From positions 1-64,000 of the forward strand of contig CAZCEC010000004.1 in assembly GCA_964497615.1 (NCBI GenBank): a stretch of DNA of 64,000 bases. The letters run 5' to 3'. The notes below the pieces were generated by a model. That model ran no database searches. It worked only from the letters and a program-made list of their open reading frames with translations, and was not told the DNA's origin. Shown here piece after piece: positions 41,759 through 49,508 of this stretch. Position 1 is the stretch's first letter; each line of letters starts with the position of its first letter. The stretch comes from CAZCEC01 sp964497615. GTDB lineage: Bacteria; Chloroflexota; Anaerolineae; Anaerolineales; UBA6663. A program made the translations under genes and the position numbers.

Positions 41759-42506
41759 CCGCCGCGCGATCGACCACCAGCGTGAGGCGCCACGGCCAAT
41801 GCACATACACACGGGCCAGCGGCAGGCCTGCCGCTTCGGCCAGCGACTGTACCTCGATTGGGGTGTATGCCCGGCGGATGGAGATCTCGCCGTCGTGCCG
41901 GGTAAAGGGGTGACGCGCGAACACGGGCCGCACCAGGCGAAACGCCCACAGCGGGAGCCAGCCGCGCACCAGGTCACTGAAGATGAGCCCACGCCGGGCA
42001 CAGGCAAACGCCTCGCGCAGCAGTTCCACGGCGGCCGGCGGATCGAAATGATGAAGCAGCAACGTTGCGATGACGTAGTCCACGCCGCGCGGCGCAATGG
42101 GCAAACGGACCGCATCGGCTTGCAGCAAGCTCAGCGCCGGCTCGGCGTCCGCGTGCCCGCGGGCCGCCGTCAGGTGGCGGGCGGCCCAATCCGCGCCGAT
42201 GACGTTCACCCGAAGACGCCGCCGCCGCCCCCACCGGGCGACCGTGCTTGCCCCCTCGGCCGCGCCGGTCCCCAGGTCCAGCACAGTCACTCTTCCCTGG
42301 CAGCGTTCCAGCCGGGGATAAAGATGCCGCGTCAGGGCGCGTGCGCCGCCCAGCCACCGGTTCACCCGCCCCATCTCCGCCAGGTTTTGGGCCACGTCCT
42401 GCGCTGTGCCCCGCCCCTCATCCAGCCACTCGACGGCCGCGCTGCGGGGCATCCCGGCGAGGGGTAGCGCGCGGCGGCTAGGCAGGCTGTCAACCGGGGA
42501 GGTCAT
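41751..42506 (-). CDS. SAM-dependent methyltransferase of the PKS operon
   Basis: 251 residues. VTVLDLGTGAAEGASTVARW (motif I), VNVIGADWAARHL, LLQADAVRLPIAPRGVDYVIATLLLHHF, and AFACARRGLIFSDLVRGWLP. It has the shape of class I methyltransferases often found beside type III PKS genes, where it would methylate the phenolic product. First gene of the four-gene operon; minus-strand TACAAT at 42537-42542 is its likely -10. Confidence 0.86.
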   Translation of the reverse strand: MTSPVDSLPSRRALPLAGMPRSAAVEWLDEGRGTAQDVAQNLAEMGRVNRWLGGARALTRHLYPRLERCQGRVTVLDLGTGAAEGASTVARWGRRRRLRVNVIGADWAARHLTAARGHADAEPALSLLQADAVRLPIAPRGVDYVIATLLLHHFDPPAAVELLREAFACARRGLIFSDLVRGWLPLWAFRLVRPVFARHPFTRHDGEISIRRAYTPIEVQSLAEAAGLPLARVYVHWPWRLTLVVDRAADG

Positions 42507-42536
42507 GAGGCAAGGTTGCCGCGCGGCATGCTCGTC

Positions 42537-42559
42537 ATTGTATCAAACGGTGCTATACT
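42537..42559. promoter_or_regulatory. Divergent promoters between PKS operon and membrane protein
   Basis: On the minus strand TACAAT (42537-42542) precedes the methyltransferase gene. On the plus strand TATACT (42554-42559) precedes the ATG at 42581. The -10 boxes are 11 bp apart. Confidence 0.5.
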
Positions 42560-42580
42560 CGCCCGCCAGATCAGTCGCCC

Positions 42581-43198
42581 ATGTTCAAGCGTACTTCCCC
42601 CAGCGGCGAACCCAAGCACATGCTCTTGTTATACGCCCGCCTGTTCGCCCTGTGGCGCGGGCCGGCGCTCATCGTCGCGGTGACCGCCGGCGCCCTGGCC
42701 GCATGGGCACCCGGCGCCCTGTCGCCCATGAGCGTGCGCATACCCCTGGCCGGGGTCAGTGTGCTCAGCGGCGTGATCTTTGTGTATGCCCTCATCGGCC
42801 CGCGCCTGTCCTACGTCCAGTGCCGGCCCAACCATTTGCGGCTCAGCACGCCCCTCTTTCGCCTGGCCATTTCCTACAACCGCATTCACACCACGCGCCC
42901 GGTACCCTTTGACCCAACCCCCATTCGCTGGAGCGACCACCGGCTGGTGGGTCCCTTCCTCGGCCAAACGCAAGTCGCGATGGACCTGAACCGCTATCCT
43001 GTCTCGCGCCGCTGGCTACGCTTCTTCCTCATCGACTACCTGCTGCCCACCAATTTTGTCGGGCTGCAGTTCCTGGTGCGCGACTGGATGAGCTTGAGTC
43101 TCAACATCGAGGCGCATCGCGCGGCCTGGAAGACTCACCAGCGCGATCGTGAGCGCAAGGAAGCTCTCACCAGCCTGACGGTCAAGCGCCGCTTCTAG
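42581..43198 (+). CDS. Small membrane protein next to the origin
   Basis: 205 residues with two hydrophobic helices (about 28-48 and 53-72: ALIVAVTAGALAAWAPGAL, PLAGVSVLSGVIFVYALIG). A basic soluble part follows (YVQCRPNHLRLSTPLFRLAISYNRIHTTR) and the C-terminal tail has RDRERKEALTSLTVKRRF. Resembles DUF304/bPH-2-like PH-fold membrane proteins (a strand-rich part after two helices), but I am not certain. No ribosome site is visible. Its 3' end borders the AT-rich unwinding region. Confidence 0.7.
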   Translation: MFKRTSPSGEPKHMLLLYARLFALWRGPALIVAVTAGALAAWAPGALSPMSVRIPLAGVSVLSGVIFVYALIGPRLSYVQCRPNHLRLSTPLFRLAISYNRIHTTRPVPFDPTPIRWSDHRLVGPFLGQTQVAMDLNRYPVSRRWLRFFLIDYLLPTNFVGLQFLVRDWMSLSLNIEAHRAAWKTHQRDRERKEALTSLTVKRRF

Positions 43199-43210
43199 GT
43201 TGGCTGGACA

Positions 43211-43245
43211 ACTAATCATCACTGTTAATAAGTAAGTATATATAT
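43211..43245. other. AT-rich DNA unwinding element candidate
   Basis: A/T-rich tract with a TATATATA core directly next to trio-like triplets. It is the most AT-rich stretch seen in the window. Confidence 0.65.
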
Positions 43246-43263
43246 CGTAGTCGTAGTAGTCCG

Positions 43264-43280
43264 TGTGGATATGTGGACGA
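43264..43280 (-). other. Tandem DnaA boxes of the unwinding module
   Basis: Minus strand TCGTCCACA (43272-43280) and ATATCCACA (43264-43272), sharing one base. The second differs from TTATCCACA at one position and sits 4 nt from the trios. Confidence 0.65.
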
Positions 43281-43597
43281 CCGCGACTGCGAGTGTGCGC
43301 CTGCCTAGCGGTGGTCACTGGTTGCCAGCGACACCCGGATGTGGCGTGCGGCATGTGCCTTCTCCTCCCCGATTGTCCCCAGCGCGAGCCTGAGGCAAAT
43401 GTGGAGAGAGTGGAGACGGGCAGGGCGTCATAAGGTCCTCTTTCGCCTGCTGAATGCCCAATGTCTAATATCTGTCCGATTCGGAGTTTGGCACCCCCAT
43501 ATATGGGTCGGCGGGTTAGCATAACGACATTCAGGCAAGATGGTGGCCGTCCGGTCTTTCCCCAAAAGGAGCCCCTTTTCCACAGCTTTGATGCTAG

Positions 43598-43606
43598 TTA
43601 TCCACA
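43598..43606 (+). other. Consensus DnaA box
   Basis: TTATCCACA, exact consensus. A one-mismatch box (TTTTCCACA) lies 22 bp upstream at 43576-43584. Confidence 0.75.
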
Positions 43607-43622
43607 ATGAAAGGTCATTTTC

Positions 43623-43658
43623 GTACATAAAGATCGTTCTGCCGAAACACTTATGTAC
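43623..43658. repeat. Inverted repeat GTACATAA/TTATGTAC
   Basis: Perfect 8-bp arms (43623-43630 and 43651-43658) around 20 nt, between the consensus DnaA box and the dnaA terminator. Confidence 0.5.
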
Positions 43659-43677
43659 TGTTCCGTGAAACGCAAAA

Positions 43678-43711
43678 CCGGGGCACACCCCATATATAGG
43701 GTGTGCCCCGG
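43678..43711 (-). terminator. dnaA transcription terminator
   Basis: A perfect 13-bp stem (43678-43690 with 43699-43711) with an 8-nt ATATA-type loop. On the minus strand it is followed by TTTTGCGTTT. Strong intrinsic terminator 31 bp after the dnaA stop. Confidence 0.8.
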
Positions 43712-43742
43712 TCAGCGAAATTCTATGGTGCCAGCGAGGGCG

Positions 43743-45134
43743 CTAGGCCGCGGACCCGCTCTGGCTGTAAAGTCTCTCCCGCAGGGCAATGACCTGCCGG
43801 CGCAGCGCGTCATCGCGCTCGATCATATCCGCAATCTTCTTGTAACCGTACATAATCGTCGTGTGATCTCGCCCGCCCAGCGCCTCTCCCACAGCCGGCA
43901 ACGAGGCATCCGTCTCTTCCCGAATGAGGTACATCGCGACCTGTCGCGCCTGGGCGACTTCCTTGGTGCGGTCCGGCCCAAGCAGGTCCTTGCTGGTGAT
44001 GTTATAGAAGCCCGCCACCGTCTCGATGATCTGCGGGGGAGTGAGTGTGCGCTGGCGCGGCAGCAGGTCAGCCAGGGCCGAGGCGGCCAGATCCATGGTG
44101 AGGGGCTGACCAATCAGTTCCGCGTACGCCAGCACCCGCGTCAGAGCGCCTTCCAACTCGCGGATGTTGCTCTGCACCCGGCGCGCAATCAGCTCGATGA
44201 CGGCGTCATCCACCTGCCGCTGCGCGCGCTCAGCCTTCGAGCGCAGGATGGCTTGCCGCGTCTCCAGGTCCGGCGGCTGAATATCCACCGTCAGCCCCCA
44301 CTCGAAGCGCGAGCGCAGCCGCTCTTCCAGCGTGACCATGGCCTTGGGCGGCCGGTCCGACGTCATCACCAACTGCTTGTCATGCCCGTGCAGGGTGTTG
44401 AAGGTGTGAAAGAACTCTTCCTGCGTGGACTCTTTGCCAGCGATGAACTGAATGTCGTCGATCAACAACACATCAATGCTGCGGTACTTGTCGCGAAAAC
44501 TCTCGGTCGTATGATTGCGGATGGCGTTGATCAGGTCGTTGGTGAATTCTTCCGACGAGACATACAGCACCACCAGTCCGCGCACGCGGCAGGCATTGCC
44601 CACGGCCTGCAGCAGATGCGTCTTGCCCAGACCCACGCCGCCATAAATGAACAGTGGATTGTAGGCCTTGGCCGGGTTCTCGGCGGCTGCCAGGCTGGCC
44701 GCGTGCGCCAACCGGTTGCTTGGCCCCACCACGAACGTCTGGAAATTGTACTTGGGGTTGAGGGTGATCGACACCGCGCTCCCGGTGTATTCGGCGGGCG
44801 CGCTCTCCAATGCGGCGAACAGCGCCTCCTGCGCCGTCTCGCGGCTGTGACCATTGCCATTACCATGGCCGTTCGCGTTGGCGCCGGCGCTCGGCGACAC
44901 CACAAAGCGCACGTCCACCTCGCGGCCCGTCACCCCGCTCAACGTTCGTTCCACGGTCCCCTGCAAGCGGTTCTCCAGCCAATCCTTCGCGTAGGCGTTG
45001 TGCACGCCCACGATGTAGGCGCCGTCTTCCTGGCCGAGCAGCGTAGTGCCGCGCATCCAGGTGTCGAAGGTGCCTTTGGGGATTTCGAGTTGAAGCTGGC
45101 CCAAAGTTGCTTGCCAAACTTGATCAGATTGCAT
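43743..45134 (-). CDS. dnaA: Chromosomal replication initiator protein DnaA
   Basis: 463 residues. Domain I (1-80), then a short domain II rich in Asn/Gly/His (86-96, NANGHGNGNGH). The AAA+ domain has Walker A GGVGLGKT (165-172) and Walker B VLLIDDIQFIAGK. The C-terminal DNA-binding domain has GGRDHTTIMYGYKKI, the DnaA-box-recognising helix-turn-helix. Binds TTATCCACA boxes and melts the origin. Flanked on both sides by large intergenic regions with such boxes; dnaN and recF are not adjacent. ATG 45134 fits the family start. Confidence 0.98.
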   Translation of the reverse strand: MQSDQVWQATLGQLQLEIPKGTFDTWMRGTTLLGQEDGAYIVGVHNAYAKDWLENRLQGTVERTLSGVTGREVDVRFVVSPSAGANANGHGNGNGHSRETAQEALFAALESAPAEYTGSAVSITLNPKYNFQTFVVGPSNRLAHAASLAAAENPAKAYNPLFIYGGVGLGKTHLLQAVGNACRVRGLVVLYVSSEEFTNDLINAIRNHTTESFRDKYRSIDVLLIDDIQFIAGKESTQEEFFHTFNTLHGHDKQLVMTSDRPPKAMVTLEERLRSRFEWGLTVDIQPPDLETRQAILRSKAERAQRQVDDAVIELIARRVQSNIRELEGALTRVLAYAELIGQPLTMDLAASALADLLPRQRTLTPPQIIETVAGFYNITSKDLLGPDRTKEVAQARQVAMYLIREETDASLPAVGEALGGRDHTTIMYGYKKIADMIERDDALRRQVIALRERLYSQSGSAA

Positions 45135-45194
45135 TCTGCTGCTCCCCGCGCGGGTTTGAGTGCGGCGATCTGGCAGCCGCCTACAACGCCCGGC

Positions 45195-45223
45195 ATGATA
45201 ACAGACGGCCCGAGGGGATTCAA
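45195..45223 (-). promoter_or_regulatory. Predicted dnaA promoter
   Basis: Minus strand TTGAAT (45218-45223), 17 bp, TATCAT (45195-45200). The leader is about 54 nt. Confidence 0.55.
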
Positions 45224-45596
45224 GACTTCGGATGGGCGCGAGACTAAAAGATTCGATTCTTTTAAGTTGAACGCGATGTTAAGAAAAAGCGACCGTGCTC
45301 TTCCCGCCGCACGCCCGCGCCGGCTCAGACCCGATGATCTGGAATCCCGCCAGGAGTGTATGCCTGCCATGTCGAGTCTCCCACATATGGGGGTAATGGA
45401 TTCCATAAGGATAGGTGTGGCGTAGGTCAAGGAGGTGTCCCCGTCACAGCCACGGCGGTTCGCCGCCGATTAGGGACTAGCACGAAGCCTCTGGCGTGAC
45501 ATGAAGCGCGCCAGTTCGCGGCGGGCCGAGGCCTGCGGGCCCACGGCTGGGATGGAATCGGGATAGACCTGTGCAATGCCAAAAGCCGCGCAGGAG

Positions 45597-45679
45597 TTAT
45601 CCAGAGATTAGGCCGCAAATTCCACACGGTTCTCCACAGACCGGCCCAGTTATCCCCAATTCTCGTCCACTTATCCACA
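45597..45679 (+). other. Cluster of four DnaA boxes
   Basis: One exact TTATCCACA and three one-mismatch variants, same orientation, ending 24 bp before the mutY -10. Would load DnaA and may repress or time mutY. Confidence 0.75.
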
Positions 45680-45703
45680 TGCCGTTCGCGCCCGCAAAAC
45701 ACC

Positions 45704-45709
45704 TATAAT
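45704..45709 (+). promoter_or_regulatory. -10 element giving a leaderless mutY mRNA
   Basis: TATAAT, 7 nt, then ATG at 45717. No ribosome site. Confidence 0.6.
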
Positions 45710-45716
45710 CCCCGGC

Positions 45717-46814
45717 ATGGCCGCCTCTTTCGCCTCCCGTCTGCTCAAATGGTATGCCCGCCACCAGCGCCGACTCCCCTGGCGCGGCGCCGCCGACCCC
45801 TACGACGTGTGGGTGGCGGAGATCATGCTCCAGCAAACCCAGGTGGAGACGGTGCGGCCCTACTACGCCCGCTGGCTGGCGCAGTTTCCGACGATTCAGG
45901 CTTTGGCTGCCGCACCGCTGCCCGCGGTCCTGTCGGCCTGGGAGGGCCTGGGCTACTACTCACGCGCCCGCAATCTGCACCGCGCCGCGCAACTCGTCGT
46001 CCGCGGCCACGGCGGCCAACTCCCGCGCACACCGGCCGAACTGCAAGCCTTGCCCGGCATCGGCCGGTACACCGCCGCCGCCATTGCCTCGATTGCATTC
46101 GGGGTAGATGCCGCCGTGCTGGACGGCAATGTGAAGCGGGTGTTGGCGCGCGTCTTTGATATTCAGGACGATGTGAAGTCGCCCGCGGGTGAGAAGCGCT
46201 TGTGGGCGCTGGCCGAACAGTTGGTGCCGGCCGGCCGCGCCGGCGACTACAACCAGGCCGTCATGGATCTGGGTGCCACGGTCTGCACCCCGCGCGCGCC
46301 GGCTTGCCCGGGCTGTCCCGTGCGCGGCTTGTGCGCCGCCTTTCGCCTGGGGGTGCAGTTGGAGCGCCCGCTGGTGCCGGCCCGCCGCTTGGCGCCCACA
46401 CATTTCTATGTGGCAGGCGTGGTGCGCAAGCGGGCGCGGGTGCTCATCACCCAGCGGCCTCCGGAGGGGCTGTTGGGCGGTCTGTGGGCCTTTCCGGCGG
46501 TGCCTGTCCTTAAGGCGGCTGACCACGGCGAAACAGGTCCGGGACAACTGCGGCGCGGCTTGCGGGGCGCCTGGGGGGTCAACGTTCGCGTTGGCGCGTT
46601 GCGCGGCACGTGGCGGCATGCGTTCACTCACCTGCAATGGGTTGTGGCGGTCTTTGAGTGCGCGTGGCGCGCGGGGCGGCTGCGCCGCGGGACCGGACGC
46701 TGGGTGCGCGTCGATGAACTTGTCGATTACCCAATGGGACGGGTGGATCGGAAGATCGCCGCGAGCCTGTCTGGCGAGCGGCAACCCACCGCCCGCAAAC
46801 CGGCCCCGCGTTGA
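45717..46814 (+). CDS. mutY: A/G-specific adenine glycosylase
   Basis: 365 residues. Catalytic Glu35 (VWVAEIMLQQTQ) and Asp136 (VLDGNVKRVLAR). Helix-hairpin-helix LPGIGRYTAAAI (112-123). Iron-sulphur cysteines C190-x6-C197-x2-C200-x5-C206. The C-terminal NUDIX-like domain (about 225-350: FYVAGVVRKRARVLITQRPPEGLLGGLWAFP) recognises 8-oxoguanine. Removes adenine paired with 8-oxoG. Leaderless start next to a DnaA-box cluster. Confidence 0.97.
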   Translation: MAASFASRLLKWYARHQRRLPWRGAADPYDVWVAEIMLQQTQVETVRPYYARWLAQFPTIQALAAAPLPAVLSAWEGLGYYSRARNLHRAAQLVVRGHGGQLPRTPAELQALPGIGRYTAAAIASIAFGVDAAVLDGNVKRVLARVFDIQDDVKSPAGEKRLWALAEQLVPAGRAGDYNQAVMDLGATVCTPRAPACPGCPVRGLCAAFRLGVQLERPLVPARRLAPTHFYVAGVVRKRARVLITQRPPEGLLGGLWAFPAVPVLKAADHGETGPGQLRRGLRGAWGVNVRVGALRGTWRHAFTHLQWVVAVFECAWRAGRLRRGTGRWVRVDELVDYPMGRVDRKIAASLSGERQPTARKPAPR

Positions 46815-46839
46815 TGCCGTGGCGGGTGGCTGGCCTGCC

Positions 46840-49335
46840 TCAATTGGCGCTGCGCCAAGAGGGTCGACATTCCCCGCCAGCGACCCAGTGTACTTCGCTG
46901 GACGCCGGGTCGGCCACATACAACCCGGCCGCATTGGCAATCGCCAATAGGTGATCGTTCGGTGACCAAGCCGCCAGGCTGGCAGTAGCTTCGAATATCG
47001 GCGCGCCGGGCGCGTTCACTGCGAGCACCAAGAGGCGCGGCCCGGTCGCCGCACTCTCGGCCACAGCCAGCAACTCACCATCGAATGAGAACCCCGCCAA
47101 CTGGAAACTGGCGGCTGGAACCGCAAGTTCCGTGATGGACTTCAGTGGGCCGGAGAGGGTTTCACCCAAATGCAGCACATAGAGATGATCATCACTGCCC
47201 TGACGCGCGACGAGCGCCAGCCGCTGTCCATCCGGCGACCAGCTTAGGTCCGTCAACAGATCGACCGGGCGCTCGGTCGGCAGATCGGCCGGCCCCAGCG
47301 CCACAGACGCAGCCTTCGTTTCCAGGTCGAGGAGCTCAACGCGCGCCTCCGCGGACGTGCTCAACGTACCCGCCACCTGGTTGGTGATGTACGCCAGCCA
47401 GCGCCCGTCCGGCGACAGGGTGGGCGCATGGCCCTCCCACGCCGCCAGGGTCAATTGCTGGGTCCCATCAAAGGCCAGGATAGCCGGCAGGGTGCGCGCA
47501 TCAACCGCCAGTGCGTTATCGGTCAAGGTAAAAGCCAGCGCCTGCCGGTTGGCCGACCATGCTGGCTGGTCCCTGGGGACGGCCACCTCCATTCCCGTCA
47601 CCTGCCCGAATACCCCACTCTCAACGCGATAGATGCGCAGCCGGCTCACAGGGCGGCCGTCCACGGTGGAGGGAAGCTGTTCCACGTAGACCAACTCGCC
47701 TGTGGCCGCCCAGCCCAGGGGATAGGCGTCGTGCGCCACCACGACCGTCGTTGTCAGCGTCTCCAGATTCACCAGGCGCAGTTGCCCCGTGTCGCTGATG
47801 ACGGCCGGGACAGCCGCATGCAACCCCTCGGGTGACACCGACACCGGCCCCAGCCAATACTCACCCGCCGCCCGTGGCAAGGGGCGCGGCCCCGCCGCCT
47901 CCACCAGCCACGCCTCGCCCGCGCAGGTGTAAGCCAGCCCTCGCAGTTGTCCCCAATTTGCCGGCGCGGCGGCCGCCAGCACGCTCGTCACTTCCGCCTC
48001 CCACGCGGCCATCGCGGCCGGACCATCCACCTGCGCCGCGCTCAGCCAATCGCCCAGGCTCCGCGCGTCGCGCACTGCCCGCAGCAGGGCCGCGTCCGCG
48101 CTGGGCAGCCGGTCGTCCAACACCGCATTCAGAAACCACATGGCCTGCAGCCGCGGCGCAACCACCGGCCGGCGGGCGCCGCCCGTGCTGCCCGTCGTGT
48201 CGCCCCACAGGTCATCCAGGGCCAGATACTCAGTCAGGGCCGGCTGCTGCGGCGGCGCGGCCGATAGCCCCAGCCGGGCCTCGGCGCGGGCCACGAGTGC
48301 ATCCAGGAAGTAGAAGTGCTGGGCGCGGGTAGTGCCCCCGGCGTCGCCGGCCAGCTCCCCCAGAAAATCGGCGGTCAGGGCGCGCACCAGCGCCTGCGAG
48401 GCGGCTTCGTCGTGCGGCACGCCGGCCAACTGCGGCGAGGGCAGCACGATCAAGGGCGGGTAGCGCGGCGCGCGAAAGGGCGTATCAAAAATGAGGGGAT
48501 AGCCGCCCGCGATTGCGGCTGTGCGATTGGTCTCCACCGGCCGCGGCATCTCATCCAGTTGGCCGGTGAAGAGGACCGGCAGAGCTAGTTCGCTGGGACA
48601 CGCCCAATCGGCGCAGGCTTGGACGAGGTAGGCATCGATCTGCGGCAGGGCAGCGGCCATCCATTCCGCGTCGGCTACCGGATAGGTGACCGAAATGCGC
48701 CGGCCCGACCAAAATGTGGTGGCGGCCAGGCGGGCCTCGTCCGGCGGGAGGCGCTGCCACAACCCTGGCCCGTTGTTGAAGTAACGCTGCGTCAGCCGGA
48801 AGCGGTACACCCCGCCCGCCGAGTCGGTGTACTGGCGCACGACGGTGGAGGAAAAGAGCCGCTCGCCAAACGTGTCCACGGCGACGATCTGTGGCGGCTC
48901 GGCCAGCGGGGTCAGGCTGGCGGCGGGCACCGGGGCGGCCAGGCCCGCTTCCACTTCAGCCGTGCGCCGCCGCTGCCAGGCGGTGTTGCCCCAGGCATGC
49001 AGCGCCATGACGGCGTTGACGTTGCCGGCGAGTGACTGTTCGTCTTCATACACGATTTCGCGGGCCAACTGGGCCCGCACCCGCTGCCACCCAAAGGCAT
49101 ACACCAGGTAGATAACCAACCCGGCCACGGCCAGGGGCGCCAGCGCGAGTGCGGCCAGGCGCCAACGGCGGCGCACGGCTGGGCGCGGGACGGGGCGGGT
49201 GCGGGAGGCGGGCGCCGGGGGCGGCGCTGGTGCGTGGCGGGGAGCGGTTTTTGGCGGTCGAGGCGGCGGGTCCGGCCTGACAGACTCATCAGCCGGGGCG
49301 TCGTCGAAGGTCCAGTCAAAATCGGTGTCGGCCAA
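46840..49335 (-). CDS. Membrane-anchored protein with C-terminal TolB/WD40-like propeller
   Basis: 831 residues from TTG 49335, where GGAGG sits 5 nt upstream. Acidic then Pro-rich cytosolic N-terminus, one membrane helix (about 61-82, LAALALAPLAVAGLVIYLVYAF), then an extracellular part. The middle resembles zinc-protease-like or peptidase_MA-like regions without a clear HExxH. Residues about 480-831 form a PD40/TolB-like propeller (LSPDGRWLAYITNQ, LSWSPDGQRLALVARQ, FSFDGELLAVAES, WSPNDHLLAIANAAG). Function unknown; possibly a surface sensor. Confidence 0.8.
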   Translation of the reverse strand: MADTDFDWTFDDAPADESVRPDPPPRPPKTAPRHAPAPPPAPASRTRPVPRPAVRRRWRLAALALAPLAVAGLVIYLVYAFGWQRVRAQLAREIVYEDEQSLAGNVNAVMALHAWGNTAWQRRRTAEVEAGLAAPVPAASLTPLAEPPQIVAVDTFGERLFSSTVVRQYTDSAGGVYRFRLTQRYFNNGPGLWQRLPPDEARLAATTFWSGRRISVTYPVADAEWMAAALPQIDAYLVQACADWACPSELALPVLFTGQLDEMPRPVETNRTAAIAGGYPLIFDTPFRAPRYPPLIVLPSPQLAGVPHDEAASQALVRALTADFLGELAGDAGGTTRAQHFYFLDALVARAEARLGLSAAPPQQPALTEYLALDDLWGDTTGSTGGARRPVVAPRLQAMWFLNAVLDDRLPSADAALLRAVRDARSLGDWLSAAQVDGPAAMAAWEAEVTSVLAAAAPANWGQLRGLAYTCAGEAWLVEAAGPRPLPRAAGEYWLGPVSVSPEGLHAAVPAVISDTGQLRLVNLETLTTTVVVAHDAYPLGWAATGELVYVEQLPSTVDGRPVSRLRIYRVESGVFGQVTGMEVAVPRDQPAWSANRQALAFTLTDNALAVDARTLPAILAFDGTQQLTLAAWEGHAPTLSPDGRWLAYITNQVAGTLSTSAEARVELLDLETKAASVALGPADLPTERPVDLLTDLSWSPDGQRLALVARQGSDDHLYVLHLGETLSGPLKSITELAVPAASFQLAGFSFDGELLAVAESAATGPRLLVLAVNAPGAPIFEATASLAAWSPNDHLLAIANAAGLYVADPASSEVHWVAGGECRPSWRSAN

Positions 49336-49508
49336 CCGCGCCTCCCAATACCATTCCGATTACTGACAGTGATACGGATGGGTTCAGGGCCGGGCATTTT
49401 GGCGCGGCGACCGGCGCCTGTCAAATGCCGCGGAGCCGGACCGGGAGCCAGCCGCCAGCGCCCTTCGCCCCGCCAGCGGCCGGTCGTCTTAGCTGATCAG
49501 TCGGGTGG

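Larger units (their letters stand above)
43199..43742. other. Replication origin, unwinding half (downstream of dnaA)
   Basis: 544 bp without a gene, clearly more AT-rich than the surroundings. On the minus strand, in the direction away from dnaA, it holds tandem DnaA-like boxes TCGTCCACA (43272-43280) and ATATCCACA (43264-43272). A GC-rich 4-nt step follows, then ACTACTACGACTACG (three CTA trios in five triplets, 43246-43260) and the A/T tract TATATATACTTACTTATTAA (43225-43245). Further boxes lie at 43576-43584 (TTTTCCACA) and 43598-43606 (TTATCCACA, perfect). The order and orientation match the basal unwinding system of Bacillus subtilis oriC. Confidence 0.75.
45135..45716. other. Replication origin, DnaA-box half (between dnaA and mutY)
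   Basis: 582 bp without a gene. Plus-strand boxes: TTATCCAGA (45597-45605), TTCTCCACA (45630-45638), TTATCCCCA (45650-45658) and TTATCCACA (45671-45679, perfect), all in one direction, 20-33 bp apart. The part next to dnaA holds its promoter. The middle (45300-45590) shows no clear feature apart from an ACATATGGGGG motif at 45383-45393. Confidence 0.7.

Noticed and set aside
43653..45425. 590-codon plus-strand open frame opposite dnaA
   Set aside because: Mirror frame of dnaA; high GC keeps it open. Composition (many His, Arg, Gln) is that of antisense shadows.
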